Virus record (IMG/VR): IMGVR_UViG_3300038701_001190
Location: 1 to 38,546 of that record
Source of the DNA: a virus
DNA length: 38,546 nt
Reading direction: 5' to 3' (one strand)
Shown: piece after piece, positions 29,867 through 36,898 of the stretch
Position numbering within the stretch: the stretch's first letter is position 1
Layout: each line of letters opens with the position of its first letter
Position numbers and translations under genes: made by a program
Notes under the pieces: model-generated
What the model saw: the letters and a program-made list of their open reading frames with translations, nothing else
What the model was told of the DNA's origin: nothing
Database searches by the model: none

Positions 29867-30094
29867 ATGAACAGCATCAGGGAAATCATAAAGGCCGCTG
29901 GCGGAGCGTCGTCCGTGGCCCGTCGCGTGGGGAAAAGCCGGAATGCCGTGTGGGCGTGGCAGGACAACGGCATCCCGGATTGGCACTGGCCAACGGTCAT
30001 GTCAATGACGGGGGTTACCCCGCAACAGCTTTTCGAGGCAAACCAGAACTGCCCGAACCGGGTGGCGAAAACAAAGACGGAGACCGCAGCATGA
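29867..30094 (+). CDS. Cro/YdaS-like HTH repressor
   Basis: A 75-residue protein with a clear helix-turn-helix: IREIIKAAGGASSVARRVGK, then SRNAVWAWQDNGIPDWHW. This is the YdaS/Cro pattern in which alternation of A-S-S-V-A and R-N-A-V-W forms the recognition unit. The start has no ribosome site and coincides with the predicted transcription start. It faces the leftward operon across the operator region and is the likely regulator of the divergent switch. Its stop shares ATGA with the next HTH gene. Confidence 0.85.
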   Translation: MNSIREIIKAAGGASSVARRVGKSRNAVWAWQDNGIPDWHWPTVMSMTGVTPQQLFEANQNCPNRVAKTKTETAA

Positions 30095-30441
30095 ATCCAG
30101 CAACCGCAATTATCGTACGCGAAATCCGCAAGTTTCAGAAGGAACACGGGCTGACAATGAAGGCCGTGTCAGTCGGCGCTGGGCTCTCCCAGCCCACCGT
30201 CGCGAGCTGGTGTCGCGGTCACTGCGGTTCGACGCCTCGCACCCGCCACATGGTCCGCCAGTACATGCGGGAATATTCACGGAACGCCCCCAAGGCTCGC
30301 CAGGTCGAATGGGATGACGAGTTCGTCAGCGCCTACCAGAGCGCCCACGCCTTCAAGGTGGAGACGCCGGTTCATCCCGGCGTGTTCCAGCGCCTTGTCG
30401 CGCCGGTGCGGAAGCTGTTCAGCCGTGGAGCAGCAGCATGA
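30091..30441 (+). CDS. HTH DNA-binding protein (XRE-like)
   Basis: A 116-residue protein starting at ATG 30091. The N-terminal half has a helix-turn-helix (VREIRKFQKEHGLTMKAVSV, then GAGLSQPTVASWCRGHCG), the second half is basic and helical (TRHMVRQYMREYSRNAPKAR, LVAPVRKLFSRG). Following a Cro-like gene in the same transcript, it is a CII-like or second-repressor candidate. The longer frame from 29950 is not used. Confidence 0.78.
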   Translation: MNPATAIIVREIRKFQKEHGLTMKAVSVGAGLSQPTVASWCRGHCGSTPRTRHMVRQYMREYSRNAPKARQVEWDDEFVSAYQSAHAFKVETPVHPGVFQRLVAPVRKLFSRGAAA

Positions 30442-30443
30442 CC

Positions 30444-30866
30444 TCACCTGACACACTCCCCGGCAGCGGCTCTGAGCCGTTCGCGGACAACCACGGGAAC
30501 CACCCGGAACCATTTTGTCAGCAGGTCGGCATGGCAGGCCCGAAGCATGGCTTCCGACAGGTCCACGCCGCCCGACCGGCACAGGGCGACGGGACGGCCC
30601 CATCGGTCGGTGTCCACCACGTCACAGACCACGGCCCCACGGACCTGCCTCCGTATGTGATCGGTCGCCTCTTTCCCGCCACTGGCACCCCGCTCGGGCG
30701 CGTCGATACCGAACAGCCGAACCCGCACCTTTCCGAACGCGATGGTGTCTCCGTCCACGACACGTGGCGTCCCGCCTATCTGACCGACACCACCCTCCGC
30801 GAAGACTGGCGCATGGGTGAATACGACGACGACCAGCATGAACAGCGGCGGGAACAGGCGGATCAC
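30444..30866 (-). CDS. Secreted thermonuclease-like (SNase) protein, opposite strand
   Basis: From GTG 30866 the protein has 140 residues. Residues 1-23 form a signal peptide (core LFMLVVVVFTHAPVFA), then a staphylococcal-nuclease domain: VVDGDTIAF with Asp40, VRLFGIDAPER with Arg50, Asp55 and Glu58, and TDRWGRPVALC with the second catalytic Arg. All key residues are present, except that Thr41 of the S. aureus enzyme is Ala. It would digest nucleic acid in the periplasm or outside. ATG 30839 is an alternative start. It lies on the strand opposite to the surrounding operon, like a moron gene. Confidence 0.75.
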   Translation of the reverse strand: MIRLFPPLFMLVVVVFTHAPVFAEGGVGQIGGTPRVVDGDTIAFGKVRVRLFGIDAPERGASGGKEATDHIRRQVRGAVVCDVVDTDRWGRPVALCRSGGVDLSEAMLRACHADLLTKWFRVVPVVVRERLRAAAGECVR

Positions 30867-30989
30867 GACCGTCCCAATCTTCTCAGTTGGGCGCGCCTCA
30901 AGTGGGCTGCGTTCTGGATCGCGGCGTTCATCGGCGCAAGCGTCGTCGGCTTTGTCTTCGGCGTGATGATTGTCCGCTCGTTTCTCTGA
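30813..30989 (+). CDS. Small membrane protein downstream of the HTH genes
   Basis: A 58-residue protein, with an acidic/charged start (GEYDDDQHEQRREQADHDR) and one strong transmembrane helix (KWAAFWIAAFIGASVVGFVF, then GVMIVRSF). The same frame is open from ATG 30438, which has an ATGA overlap and GGAG site, but that upstream part is the complement of the nuclease gene. I favour the short form. The overlap of its start with the start region of the divergent nuclease gene suggests the latter was inserted here. Confidence 0.5.
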   Translation: MGEYDDDQHEQRREQADHDRPNLLSWARLKWAAFWIAAFIGASVVGFVFGVMIVRSFL

Positions 30990-31004
30990 CATTGGAGGCG
31001 TATA

Positions 31005-31241
31005 ATGACCGAAGCAATCTCAGCCGCGCAGCTACGCGCAATCGTGGAGCGCATCGAGCGCATCAACGCCAAGATTGACGACATGAACACCGGCAAGCGC
31101 GACGTGTACGCTGAGGCCAAGGCCAACGGCTTCGAACCGAAGATCATCCGCGAAGTCATCAAGCTGCGGAAGATGGACCGCGACGACCGTCAGGAACGGG
31201 ACGCCGTGTTGAGCCTGTATCTGGAAGCCCTCGAAGGCTGA
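31005..31241 (+). CDS. GapR-like (DUF2312) DNA-binding protein
   Basis: A 78-residue protein with the family sequence QLRAIVERIERINAKIDDMN, then DVYAEAKANGFEPKIIREVI and KLRKMDRDDRQERDAVLSLY. GapR of Caulobacter binds overtwisted AT-rich DNA ahead of replication forks and aids chromosome replication and segregation. All family landmarks (DVYAEAKANGF) are present. The start has GGAGG upstream. A phage copy may act on phage replication or compete with the host protein. Confidence 0.92.
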   Translation: MTEAISAAQLRAIVERIERINAKIDDMNTGKRDVYAEAKANGFEPKIIREVIKLRKMDRDDRQERDAVLSLYLEALEG

Positions 31242-31275
31242 TCCCTCGTGCGCGCACGTGAGAAGGAGAAATCAA

Positions 31276-31737
31276 ATGCTGAAAGTCTATCAGGAGAAGA
31301 CGGAGAGCGAGGAACTGTTCCTGCGGTTGATGCAGGGCTGTGAGCGGGCGCGTCTGAGAATTGTGAACCCATTTGGAGAGCCGGCCCCCGGAGGGGCTCT
31401 TCTTCAGTTGACCAAAGACGGCGTTCGTCTTTCGGGTAATATCGACCCAACCTGTGCCGCCCGCGCCGGTCTCACCAACGCCTTCGACGCCAACGGTCGC
31501 CTCAAGGTCATCGGGCAGGAGGTCGAGGCGGAGAGGTTTTCCAAGGCAAGATACCAGTGCGCATTCACCCCGACTGATGGCCTTGAGATTTTGCACGATG
31601 GCGACGGCGATTTGGAGTTCATCACGCACGATGGAGATCATCAAGCAAGCGTGTATCTCGACCCCACAGCACTCCGCTGCCTTCGTGACAACCTGTCCGC
31701 ACACCTCGCCTTTTTGGAGCAGGAGGGGCTGGCATGA
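31276..31737 (+). CDS. Unknown early protein
   Basis: A 153-residue protein from ATG 31276, seven bases after AAGGAG; the GTG at 31258 is upstream of that site. It alternates beta-strands and short helices (LRLMQGCERARLRIVNPFGE, LQLTKDGVRLSGNIDPTC, LEILHDGDGDLEFITHDGD) and ends in a helix (LRCLRDNLSAHLAFLEQE). No motif recognised. It overlaps the next gene by ATGA. Confidence 0.7.
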   Translation: MLKVYQEKTESEELFLRLMQGCERARLRIVNPFGEPAPGGALLQLTKDGVRLSGNIDPTCAARAGLTNAFDANGRLKVIGQEVEAERFSKARYQCAFTPTDGLEILHDGDGDLEFITHDGDHQASVYLDPTALRCLRDNLSAHLAFLEQEGLA

Positions 31738-31934
31738 CTGACATCAACTGGTCATCGGTCAAGGGCTGCACGATCCTCTGTGAGCGGATCACGCGGTACT
31801 GGACGGAGCGGGGCCTGGAAGGCGCGATTGCCTACCCCGTCAGCATGGGGCGGGACAACGAATATCACAGCGCGGTCGGGTCCAACGTCAAGCTTGTGAA
31901 GGCCTCTGACGGTTGGGCGGCGGTGGTCGAATGA
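31734..31934 (+). CDS. Small unknown protein preceding GcrA
   Basis: A 66-residue protein coupled by ATGA both to the gene before and to gcrA-like after. One helix (CTILCERITRYWTERGLEG) is followed by two strands. No motif. Its fixed coupling suggests that it is translated at a similar level to the GcrA-like protein. Confidence 0.65.
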   Translation: MTDINWSSVKGCTILCERITRYWTERGLEGAIAYPVSMGRDNEYHSAVGSNVKLVKASDGWAAVVE

Positions 31935-32383
31935 CACTCTCCCCGCAGATGGCCAAGGTCAATCGCGGCTGGACACTGGACGAGGAAACCACCCTTCGCC
32001 GCATGTGGGTTGACCATTCCGCACTGGCAATCGCCAACGTCCTGCGCCGCCCGCGCAACAGCGTCATCGGCAAGGCGCACCGGCTCGGGCTGGAGAAGAA
32101 AGTCGGGCCGGGCATCCGCAAGCCCCCGCGCCGGGCGTGTGGTGTGCGAAAGCCTGTGGTGTACCAGGACCCGCCGTCAGCACCCCCCTCCAAGCCGACC
32201 TTCCGCGCGCCTGCAAAGCGTCTGCCCAAGGGTGACCTGCCGACCCCGAAGTGGTGCCAGTATCCGCACGGCAACCCCGGCGAGCCGGACTTCCACTTCT
32301 GCGGTGATGAGACGGTCTCTGGTGGCCCGTACTGCGCCTATCACCGCTCCATCTGCTACGTGCAGAAGGCAGACGCGGCATGA
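31931..32383 (+). CDS. GcrA-like cell-cycle regulator
   Basis: A 150-residue protein. The N-terminus (GWTLDEETTLRRMWVDHSAL, then AIANVLRRPRNSVIGKAHRL) is the GcrA helix-turn-helix; after a Pro-rich linker the C-terminus (KWCQYPHGNPGEPDFHFCGD, then GPYCAYHRSICY) is the conserved Cys/His-bearing end. GcrA works with RNA polymerase sigma-70 at promoters carrying CcrM-methylated GANTC sites. A phage-borne copy next to a methylase could retune host or phage promoters. It overlaps the methylase start by ATGA. Confidence 0.88.
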   Translation: MTLSPQMAKVNRGWTLDEETTLRRMWVDHSALAIANVLRRPRNSVIGKAHRLGLEKKVGPGIRKPPRRACGVRKPVVYQDPPSAPPSKPTFRAPAKRLPKGDLPTPKWCQYPHGNPGEPDFHFCGDETVSGGPYCAYHRSICYVQKADAA

Positions 32384-32865
32384 GCCATTGGGAAGCAGAT
32401 GGCCAGTCCGATGAGTGGTACACGCCCGCCTATATCTTCGAGGCCATGCGCCCGGTGATGTTCGACATGGACGTTGCTGCGCCTGTTGACGGCCCACGTC
32501 ATGTGCCGTGCCGTGAATGGTTGAGCGCCGACAGTCTGACAGCGCAGTGGTCCGGTTTCGTGTGGATGAACCCGCCGTTCGGTGGCCGGAACGCATTGGT
32601 GCCGTGGCTGGACAAGTTCTTCGCCCATGGGAACGGCATTGCTCTTGTGCCGGATCGCACGTCCGCCCCGTGGTTCCAGACCTACGCCCGAGAGGCCGAG
32701 TTCGTCGTATTCCTGACCCCGAAGGTCAAGTTTGAACGGCGGGACGGGTCAACCGGGGATAGCCCGAGCACAGGCACCGCGCTGTTGGCCGCAGGTACAG
32801 AAGGCTCTTTGGCGCTTCTCCGCGCCGCTTCGGCACTCGGCCTTCTGGTGAGGCCCCTGGCATGA
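32380..32865 (+). CDS. Phage Dam-type DNA N6-adenine methyltransferase
   Basis: A 161-residue methylase of the phage Dam group (PF05869 type). Signatures are DEWYTPAYIFEAM at residues 11-23, FDMDVAA near 29, and the catalytic NPPF motif (VWMNPPFGGRNALV, residues 64-67). It methylates adenine in DNA, probably for protection from restriction or to control transcription and packaging. The FxGxG-like S-adenosylmethionine loop is replaced by the F-D-M-D-V-A-A segment typical of the group. It is coupled to GcrA-like and RusA genes. Confidence 0.88.
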   Translation: MSHWEADGQSDEWYTPAYIFEAMRPVMFDMDVAAPVDGPRHVPCREWLSADSLTAQWSGFVWMNPPFGGRNALVPWLDKFFAHGNGIALVPDRTSAPWFQTYAREAEFVVFLTPKVKFERRDGSTGDSPSTGTALLAAGTEGSLALLRAASALGLLVRPLA

Positions 32866-33395
32866 CGAATACCCGCCCCACCGTGTTTCGCGAGGATCAG
32901 CCAGAAGATCCAGAGACAAAGCCCGGCATGATGTGCGGTGGTGGGGACGGGCCTGCTGATGCAGGGCATGATTGTTCCGCCAATGCCGGGAAGCTTCGGG
33001 CCGGGAATGCGCATGACGGGATGAGCCGTGATGTTGCGCCCGTGCCTGGATTGCCCGTTGTCTACCAGATACCCCCACCTCCGTCTGTCAACGCCATGTA
33101 CCGCAACGTACCCGGCAGGGGCCGCGTCAAGACCAAGCGGTATCTGACATGGCAGCGGGCGGCGATGAACGAACTCATTGCACAGCGCGCCCGTCACTTC
33201 GATCAGCCGTGCAATGTCAACCTGTCCCTTCCTGACAACCAGCGCGGCGACATTGACAACCGCCTGAAGCCGGTTCTGGACCTGCTGGTGAGCGCCGGAG
33301 TGTTGACAGACGACAACAAGGCGCACGTTCGCGGGGTGAGCGCCTTTTGGGTGGCCAAGTGGCTCCCCTGCCAGGTCTCGCTGGTGGCCGCATGA
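32862..33395 (+). CDS. RusA-like Holliday junction resolvase with N-terminal extension
   Basis: At 177 residues from ATG 32862 it exceeds RusA (120). The core begins near residue 61 (VPGLPVVYQIPPPPSVNAMY) and holds the catalytic block RGDIDNRLKPVLDLLVSAGV, with Asp130, Asp132, Lys136 and a further Asp150/151 (LTDDNKAHV). It cuts four-way junctions before packaging. The first 55 residues are Gly/Ala/Asp-rich and look unstructured. ATG 33021 would give a normal 124-residue RusA, but leaves 155 bases without coding and loses the ATGA coupling. Confidence 0.85.
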   Translation: MTNTRPTVFREDQPEDPETKPGMMCGGGDGPADAGHDCSANAGKLRAGNAHDGMSRDVAPVPGLPVVYQIPPPPSVNAMYRNVPGRGRVKTKRYLTWQRAAMNELIAQRARHFDQPCNVNLSLPDNQRGDIDNRLKPVLDLLVSAGVLTDDNKAHVRGVSAFWVAKWLPCQVSLVAA

Positions 33396-33556
33396 CCCCA
33401 CCTGCCGACATACCCACCCGGTTCATGGCCGACTGGCTGTGGCGCTGTCTGGTGGAGTGCAACGAATCCGGCATCAAGGACGCTGTGCCGTTCTACGCCG
33501 CCCGGCTGAAGGCCGTGATGAATGACCCCCGATACATGGACAGGGAGGCCGCTTGA
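33392..33556 (+). CDS. Small helical protein before the replication gene
   Basis: A 54-residue protein from ATG 33392 (ATGA overlap with RusA). It is one long amphipathic helical segment (RFMADWLWRCLVECNESGIK, then DAVPFYAARLKAVMNDP). Its stop shares TGATG with the replication gene. No family recognised. The upstream frame from 33347 is a shadow. Confidence 0.65.
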   Translation: MTPPADIPTRFMADWLWRCLVECNESGIKDAVPFYAARLKAVMNDPRYMDREAA

Positions 33557-34302
33557 TGGACTGGTTGCGCCTTTGGCACGACATGCCCACCGACCCGAAA
33601 TGGCGGGTTATCGCCCGCAAGAGCGGCAGGACGATCCCCGAGGTCATCGCCGTCTACACGCACATGATGGTTGCCGCCAGTCAGGCAGAGGAACGCGGCA
33701 CACTGAGTTCATGGGATGACGAAGACGTGGCCGCTGCCCTGGACATGGACGATGACGCGGTGACCGCGATCCGCAACGCGATGCAGGGGAAGGTTCTGGA
33801 CGGCGAGACGCTGCGCGGGTGGGCCAAGCGCCAGCCCCGCAGGGAACGTGATGACGACTCCGCCGAACGGGTGCGCAGGCACCGGGAACGCAAGCGAAAT
33901 CAGGAAGATAGCCAAGGCGTTACCGATGATGAAACGCCATCCGATGAGGCTGTAACGCCATGTAACGCCACGAAACGCCCAGATAAGAGTAGAGAAGAGA
34001 AGATAAGAAAGAAGAACCCCCCTACCCCCCTTTCGAGGGGGGAGCGACTGCCTGCCGACTGGATCCTGCCCGATGACTGGCTGGCATGGGCGAAGGGCGA
34101 GGGGCTGAACGAAGCCACCATTCGGGGCGAGGCGGACAGGTTCCGGGACTACTGGCGAGCGCAACCCGGCGTGAAGGGGCGGAAACTCGACTGGCTGGCG
34201 ACCTGGCGCAACTGGTGCCGAACCGTGAAGGACAGGCAGAAGCCCCGTGACGGCCCACTGAGTGCGAACGGGCTGGGTATCCCGGATCTGACCAATGCGT
34301 GA
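33556..34302 (+). CDS. Phage replication initiator-like / DnaT-like protein
   Basis: A 248-residue protein with GGAGG eight bases before ATG 33556. The N-terminal domain (MDWLRLWHDMPTDPKWRVIA, then IPEVIAVYTHMMVAASQAEE) is the winged-helix opening typical of phage replication proteins; the middle is a charged linker of low complexity (residues 88-155); the C-terminus (LPADWILPDDWLAWAKGEGL, then FRDYWRAQPGVKGRKLDWLA, TWRNWCR) is DnaT-like. It is followed by the primase-helicase genes, so it probably loads or recruits the helicase at the phage origin. Confidence 0.8.
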   Translation: MDWLRLWHDMPTDPKWRVIARKSGRTIPEVIAVYTHMMVAASQAEERGTLSSWDDEDVAAALDMDDDAVTAIRNAMQGKVLDGETLRGWAKRQPRRERDDDSAERVRRHRERKRNQEDSQGVTDDETPSDEAVTPCNATKRPDKSREEKIRKKNPPTPLSRGERLPADWILPDDWLAWAKGEGLNEATIRGEADRFRDYWRAQPGVKGRKLDWLATWRNWCRTVKDRQKPRDGPLSANGLGIPDLTNA

Positions 34303-34642
34303 CCTGCTGAACAAGGCGCGGATCGAATGCCCGGCCACCGATGGCGACCACCGGACCACGTGTCCCGAGTGTTCCCCTCACCGGCGGAAAAAGCGGGACA
34401 AGTGCCTGAGCGTGACGATCTCGGCAGGCACCCTGCTTGCCCACTGCCACCACTGCGGATGGAGCCATGGCGATGACGAACGAAGCGACAGACTGGATAG
34501 AGGCGCGGGGCATCGACAACGAACTGGCGACCGCAATGGGCATCGTCGGGATGAGAGGCAAGTCGGGCAAACTTGGCGTCGTGCTCCCGTATCGCAAGGG
34601 TGGCGAGCTTCTGGGCCGAAAGTACCGGCTTCTCGACGGTGA
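34295..34642 (+). CDS. Primase zinc-binding domain, separate frame from the helicase
   Basis: A 115-residue frame. Residues 12-57 are a T7 gp4-type zinc finger: Cys23 and Cys26 (TTCPECSPHRR), then Cys51 and Cys54 (LLAHCHHCGWS). Beyond residue 58 the protein is an Arg-rich tail, read out of phase with the primase-helicase. In T7 this finger recognises the template for primer synthesis and is part of one protein with the Toprim domain. Here the Toprim domain begins one frame away (+1) right after the finger, so either the two act as separate proteins or a frameshift joins them. Confidence 0.65.
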   Translation: MRDLLNKARIECPATDGDHRTTCPECSPHRRKKRDKCLSVTISAGTLLAHCHHCGWSHGDDERSDRLDRGAGHRQRTGDRNGHRRDERQVGQTWRRAPVSQGWRASGPKVPASRR

Positions 34643-35873
34643 CCAGCGGTTCACGGCGGACAAGGGCTGGACCCGCGATCTGTGGAACGTGGACTGCCTG
34701 TACGACGCCACCCTGAGCGATTGCCCGGTCGTCATCACCGAAGGCGAATTCGACGCTCTGGCCTGTATCCAGGCGGGTTCCGTGCGGTCGGTTTCGATCC
34801 CTGATGGCTGGACCGAAGGATTGGAGACCGTCAACGGAGGGGCGAAGATGGAACCGCTGATCCGCAACGAGACGGCGCTGCGCAACAGCCCGCACGTCGT
34901 CATCGCGGCGGACAACGATCCGGTCGGTCATTCCTTCCTGAAGGCGGTTTCGAACCTTTTGGACGGGCATGACGTGCGCTGGACCAGGTGGCCGGATGGG
35001 TGCAAGGACGCCAACGACGTGCTACGGGAGCATGGCGAGGGCAGCCTGGCGAAGTGCTTGCAGGAGGCCAAGCCCGTCAACCCGGCAGGATCGATCATCA
35101 CCGGGGTGTCCGACATTCCGCCGCGCCCGAAGCGGATGCTGCTGAAAAGCGGTGTCCCGGCGGTGGACCGGATCAGCACCTTCGAGGTCGGGGCAATCTC
35201 CGTCCTGACCGGCGTTCCCGGCATGGGCAAATCGACCTTCGCCACATGGCTCGCGCATCGGATCGTGAAGAACCACGACGTGCGCTGTGCGCTGCTGATG
35301 ATGGAAAGCCACCCCGAGCGGGTGCGGAAGCAGCTTGCCTGTCTGGAGACCGGCAGCGCCTTTCCGAAGGACATCGATTTCGTGCATGAGAAGCTGGACC
35401 GCAACTGGCGCATCGTCCAGCTTGACGAGACCTTCGATGACGCCTTTGAACTCGGCTGGCTGCGCGGTGTCATTCACACGCTTGCGGTTCGGGACCAGTG
35501 CAAGCTGATCGTCATCGACCCGTGGAACGAGATCGAGCACTTCCCGGCGCAGGGCGAAAGCCTGACCAACTACATCAACGCGGCCCTGACGATGATCCGC
35601 AAGTGGGCGGCGAAGTTCGACTGTCACATCATGATCGTGGCGCATCCCAAGAAGATGCAGGACGACAAACCGCCCCTTGGATACGACATAGCCGACAGCG
35701 CGGCGTTCATGAACAAGCCCGCCATGGGCATGACGATCCACCAGACCGAGACCGAGTTCCAGGTCATCGCGTGGAAGGTCCGGGACGCGGAAGCCTACGG
35801 CTGTCAGCGCGGGCGTATCCGCATGGAATTCGACCCCGGAAAACTCTGTTACAGGGAGATGCTAGGCGGATGA
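34473..35873 (+). CDS. Primase-helicase (Toprim plus DnaB/T7 gp4-like helicase)
   Basis: A 466-residue protein from ATG 34473, eight bases after GGAG. The Toprim primase part has VVITEGEFDALACIQ and the acidic VVIAADNDPVG, then KDANDVL. The RecA-like helicase part has Walker A VLTGVPGMGKSTFATWLAH, MESHPERVR, Walker B-like KLIVIDPWNEI and the sensor IMIVAHPKK. It unwinds DNA and primes the lagging strand. It corresponds to the T7 gp4B form, without the zinc finger, which is encoded just before it in another frame. Confidence 0.9.
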   Translation: MTNEATDWIEARGIDNELATAMGIVGMRGKSGKLGVVLPYRKGGELLGRKYRLLDGDQRFTADKGWTRDLWNVDCLYDATLSDCPVVITEGEFDALACIQAGSVRSVSIPDGWTEGLETVNGGAKMEPLIRNETALRNSPHVVIAADNDPVGHSFLKAVSNLLDGHDVRWTRWPDGCKDANDVLREHGEGSLAKCLQEAKPVNPAGSIITGVSDIPPRPKRMLLKSGVPAVDRISTFEVGAISVLTGVPGMGKSTFATWLAHRIVKNHDVRCALLMMESHPERVRKQLACLETGSAFPKDIDFVHEKLDRNWRIVQLDETFDDAFELGWLRGVIHTLAVRDQCKLIVIDPWNEIEHFPAQGESLTNYINAALTMIRKWAAKFDCHIMIVAHPKKMQDDKPPLGYDIADSAAFMNKPAMGMTIHQTETEFQVIAWKVRDAEAYGCQRGRIRMEFDPGKLCYREMLGG

Positions 35874-36388
35874 AAAAGCGCAAGACGACGGTTCGGGGCG
35901 TCAGGCTCCGGGAGAAGAACGGACGGGCGCGCAGGGTCTCGCAGCGGGACCACGGGACGCCTGAACTGCTCGCTCGCAAGCTGGCCATGTCGGCGGCGTG
36001 TGAGGCACAGGTCAAGCGTGACAAGGACGAACCGAAGGGCAAACGGTGGTTCGACGTGTCCGCAAGCGGCCTCGACATGCTGTGGCGGACGGAGAAGATC
36101 AACGCGAGCGAATGGTCCGCCGGGAAGCAGTTCCAGCGGCTCTATCGGCTGTGCAGCGCGGCACCCGGCCTTCGTTCCGGCGCGGCGACAGGCGGTCTGG
36201 TGACGGATCTGACCGAGGATCAGGCGAGGCTCCGGCGGATGCAGCAAAGCTTGACGCGGGACGAACTGGAGCGCGTGACCGAGGTGTGCGGGCTGATGCT
36301 GTACCCCGGTTGGCTGTTGCGCCCTAGCCGGGAGCGGCGGGAACTGGTGCGGGGGCTGAAGGTGCTGGACAAGGGGGTGAGGGGATGA
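35870..36388 (+). CDS. Unknown basic protein following the helicase
   Basis: A 172-residue basic protein, ATGA-coupled to the helicase gene. The N-terminus is very basic (KKRKTTVRGVRLREKNGRAR), the rest is helical (RWFDVSASGLDMLWRTEKIN, then DLTEDQARLRRMQQSLTRDE) and ends KVLDKGVRG. Composition suggests nucleic-acid binding. Its last 31 bases are duplicated at the end of the next gene. No family recognised. Confidence 0.7.
   Translation: MKKRKTTVRGVRLREKNGRARRVSQRDHGTPELLARKLAMSAACEAQVKRDKDEPKGKRWFDVSASGLDMLWRTEKINASEWSAGKQFQRLYRLCSAAPGLRSGAATGGLVTDLTEDQARLRRMQQSLTRDELERVTEVCGLMLYPGWLLRPSRERRELVRGLKVLDKGVRG
36358..36388 (+). repeat. Direct repeat at the 3' ends of two adjacent genes, copy 1
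   Basis: A 31-base segment encoding KVLDKGVRG plus stop/start matches 36654-36684 at 29 positions. It ends the gene at 35870. Confidence 0.8.
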
Positions 36389-36684
36389 ACGATCTGATAT
36401 TGCGGCTGTTTTCGTGGTGGCTGAATCGATACCGACCGCATCACATCGTCTACGGCGAGACATTTCTCGACGGCATTCTCTGCGAAGAAGGCGAAGACCG
36501 GGCTGTGTCCGGTGCCTTGGTCCTTGCGGCAGATGCTGCTAGCGCACTCAGACCGGGCTGGAAGCGAACAGCCGAGTTCACGTCCATTCAGCACAAAGAG
36601 CGCGGCAACATCGGATCATATCGGGTGACGGTCGAGCGGCTGGAAGATGAGGCGAAGGTGCTGGACAAGGGCGCGAGGGGATGA
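36385..36684 (+). CDS. Small unknown protein with duplicated C-terminus
   Basis: A 99-residue protein, ATGA-coupled. It begins with an aromatic helix (LILRLFSWWLNRYRPHHIVY), then beta-strands (ETFLDGILCEEGEDRAVSGA) and ends KVLDKGARG, nearly identical to the end of the preceding protein. The duplicated 3' end lets the next start also overlap by ATGA. Confidence 0.65.
   Translation: MNDLILRLFSWWLNRYRPHHIVYGETFLDGILCEEGEDRAVSGALVLAADAASALRPGWKRTAEFTSIQHKERGNIGSYRVTVERLEDEAKVLDKGARG
36654..36684 (+). repeat. Direct repeat at the 3' ends of two adjacent genes, copy 2
   Basis: Encodes KVLDKGARG plus stop/start and ends the gene at 36385; two mismatches to copy 1. A shorter partial copy (GGGGTGAGGCGATGAAC) ends the following micro-gene. 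Confidence 0.8.
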
Positions 36685-36776
36685 CAACAGCAATCATATT
36701 CGGAACGGGATACGTGACTGGCGCGGTACTGACGCTTGCGGCGTTCATCCTGTTGGGCAAAGGGGTGAGGCGATGA
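36681..36776 (+). CDS. 31-residue single-helix membrane peptide
   Basis: ATG 36681 shares ATGA with the previous stop and opens a 31-residue peptide that is a single hydrophobic helix (TAIIFGTGYVTGAVLTLAAF, then ILLGKGVRR) with a basic tail. Its stop in turn overlaps ATG 36773. The GAGGGG run before the start is a workable ribosome site. Small, but the coupling and the clean membrane-helix composition make it credible. Confidence 0.5.
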   Translation: MTTAIIFGTGYVTGAVLTLAAFILLGKGVRR

Positions 36777-36898
36777 ACTGGGAAAATCGTAAGGAAATTC
36801 CCAAACACGAATCCCGGACGAAAAGGGTTGATTCCCTGTGCGGCATGTGGTTTTATGTCAGTCAAGCAACCTCCATCAGTGCGCCTGATGCGGTTTAG
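36773..36898 (+). CDS. Possible 41-residue terminal peptide of the rightward operon
   Basis: ATG 36773 (overlap with the preceding stop; GGGGTGAGG upstream) opens 41 codons starting MNWENRKEIPKHESRTKRVD, basic and then mildly hydrophobic (SLCGMWFYVSQATSISAPDA). No motif. It would be the last gene before a 237-base gap in which I see no gene. Confidence 0.4.
   Translation: MNWENRKEIPKHESRTKRVDSLCGMWFYVSQATSISAPDAV

Noticed and set aside
30438-30812. Plus-strand extension of the small membrane protein
   Set aside because: Although ATG 30438 has ATGA coupling and GGAG, the 125 residues are the complement of the SNase domain; kept only as an alternative start.
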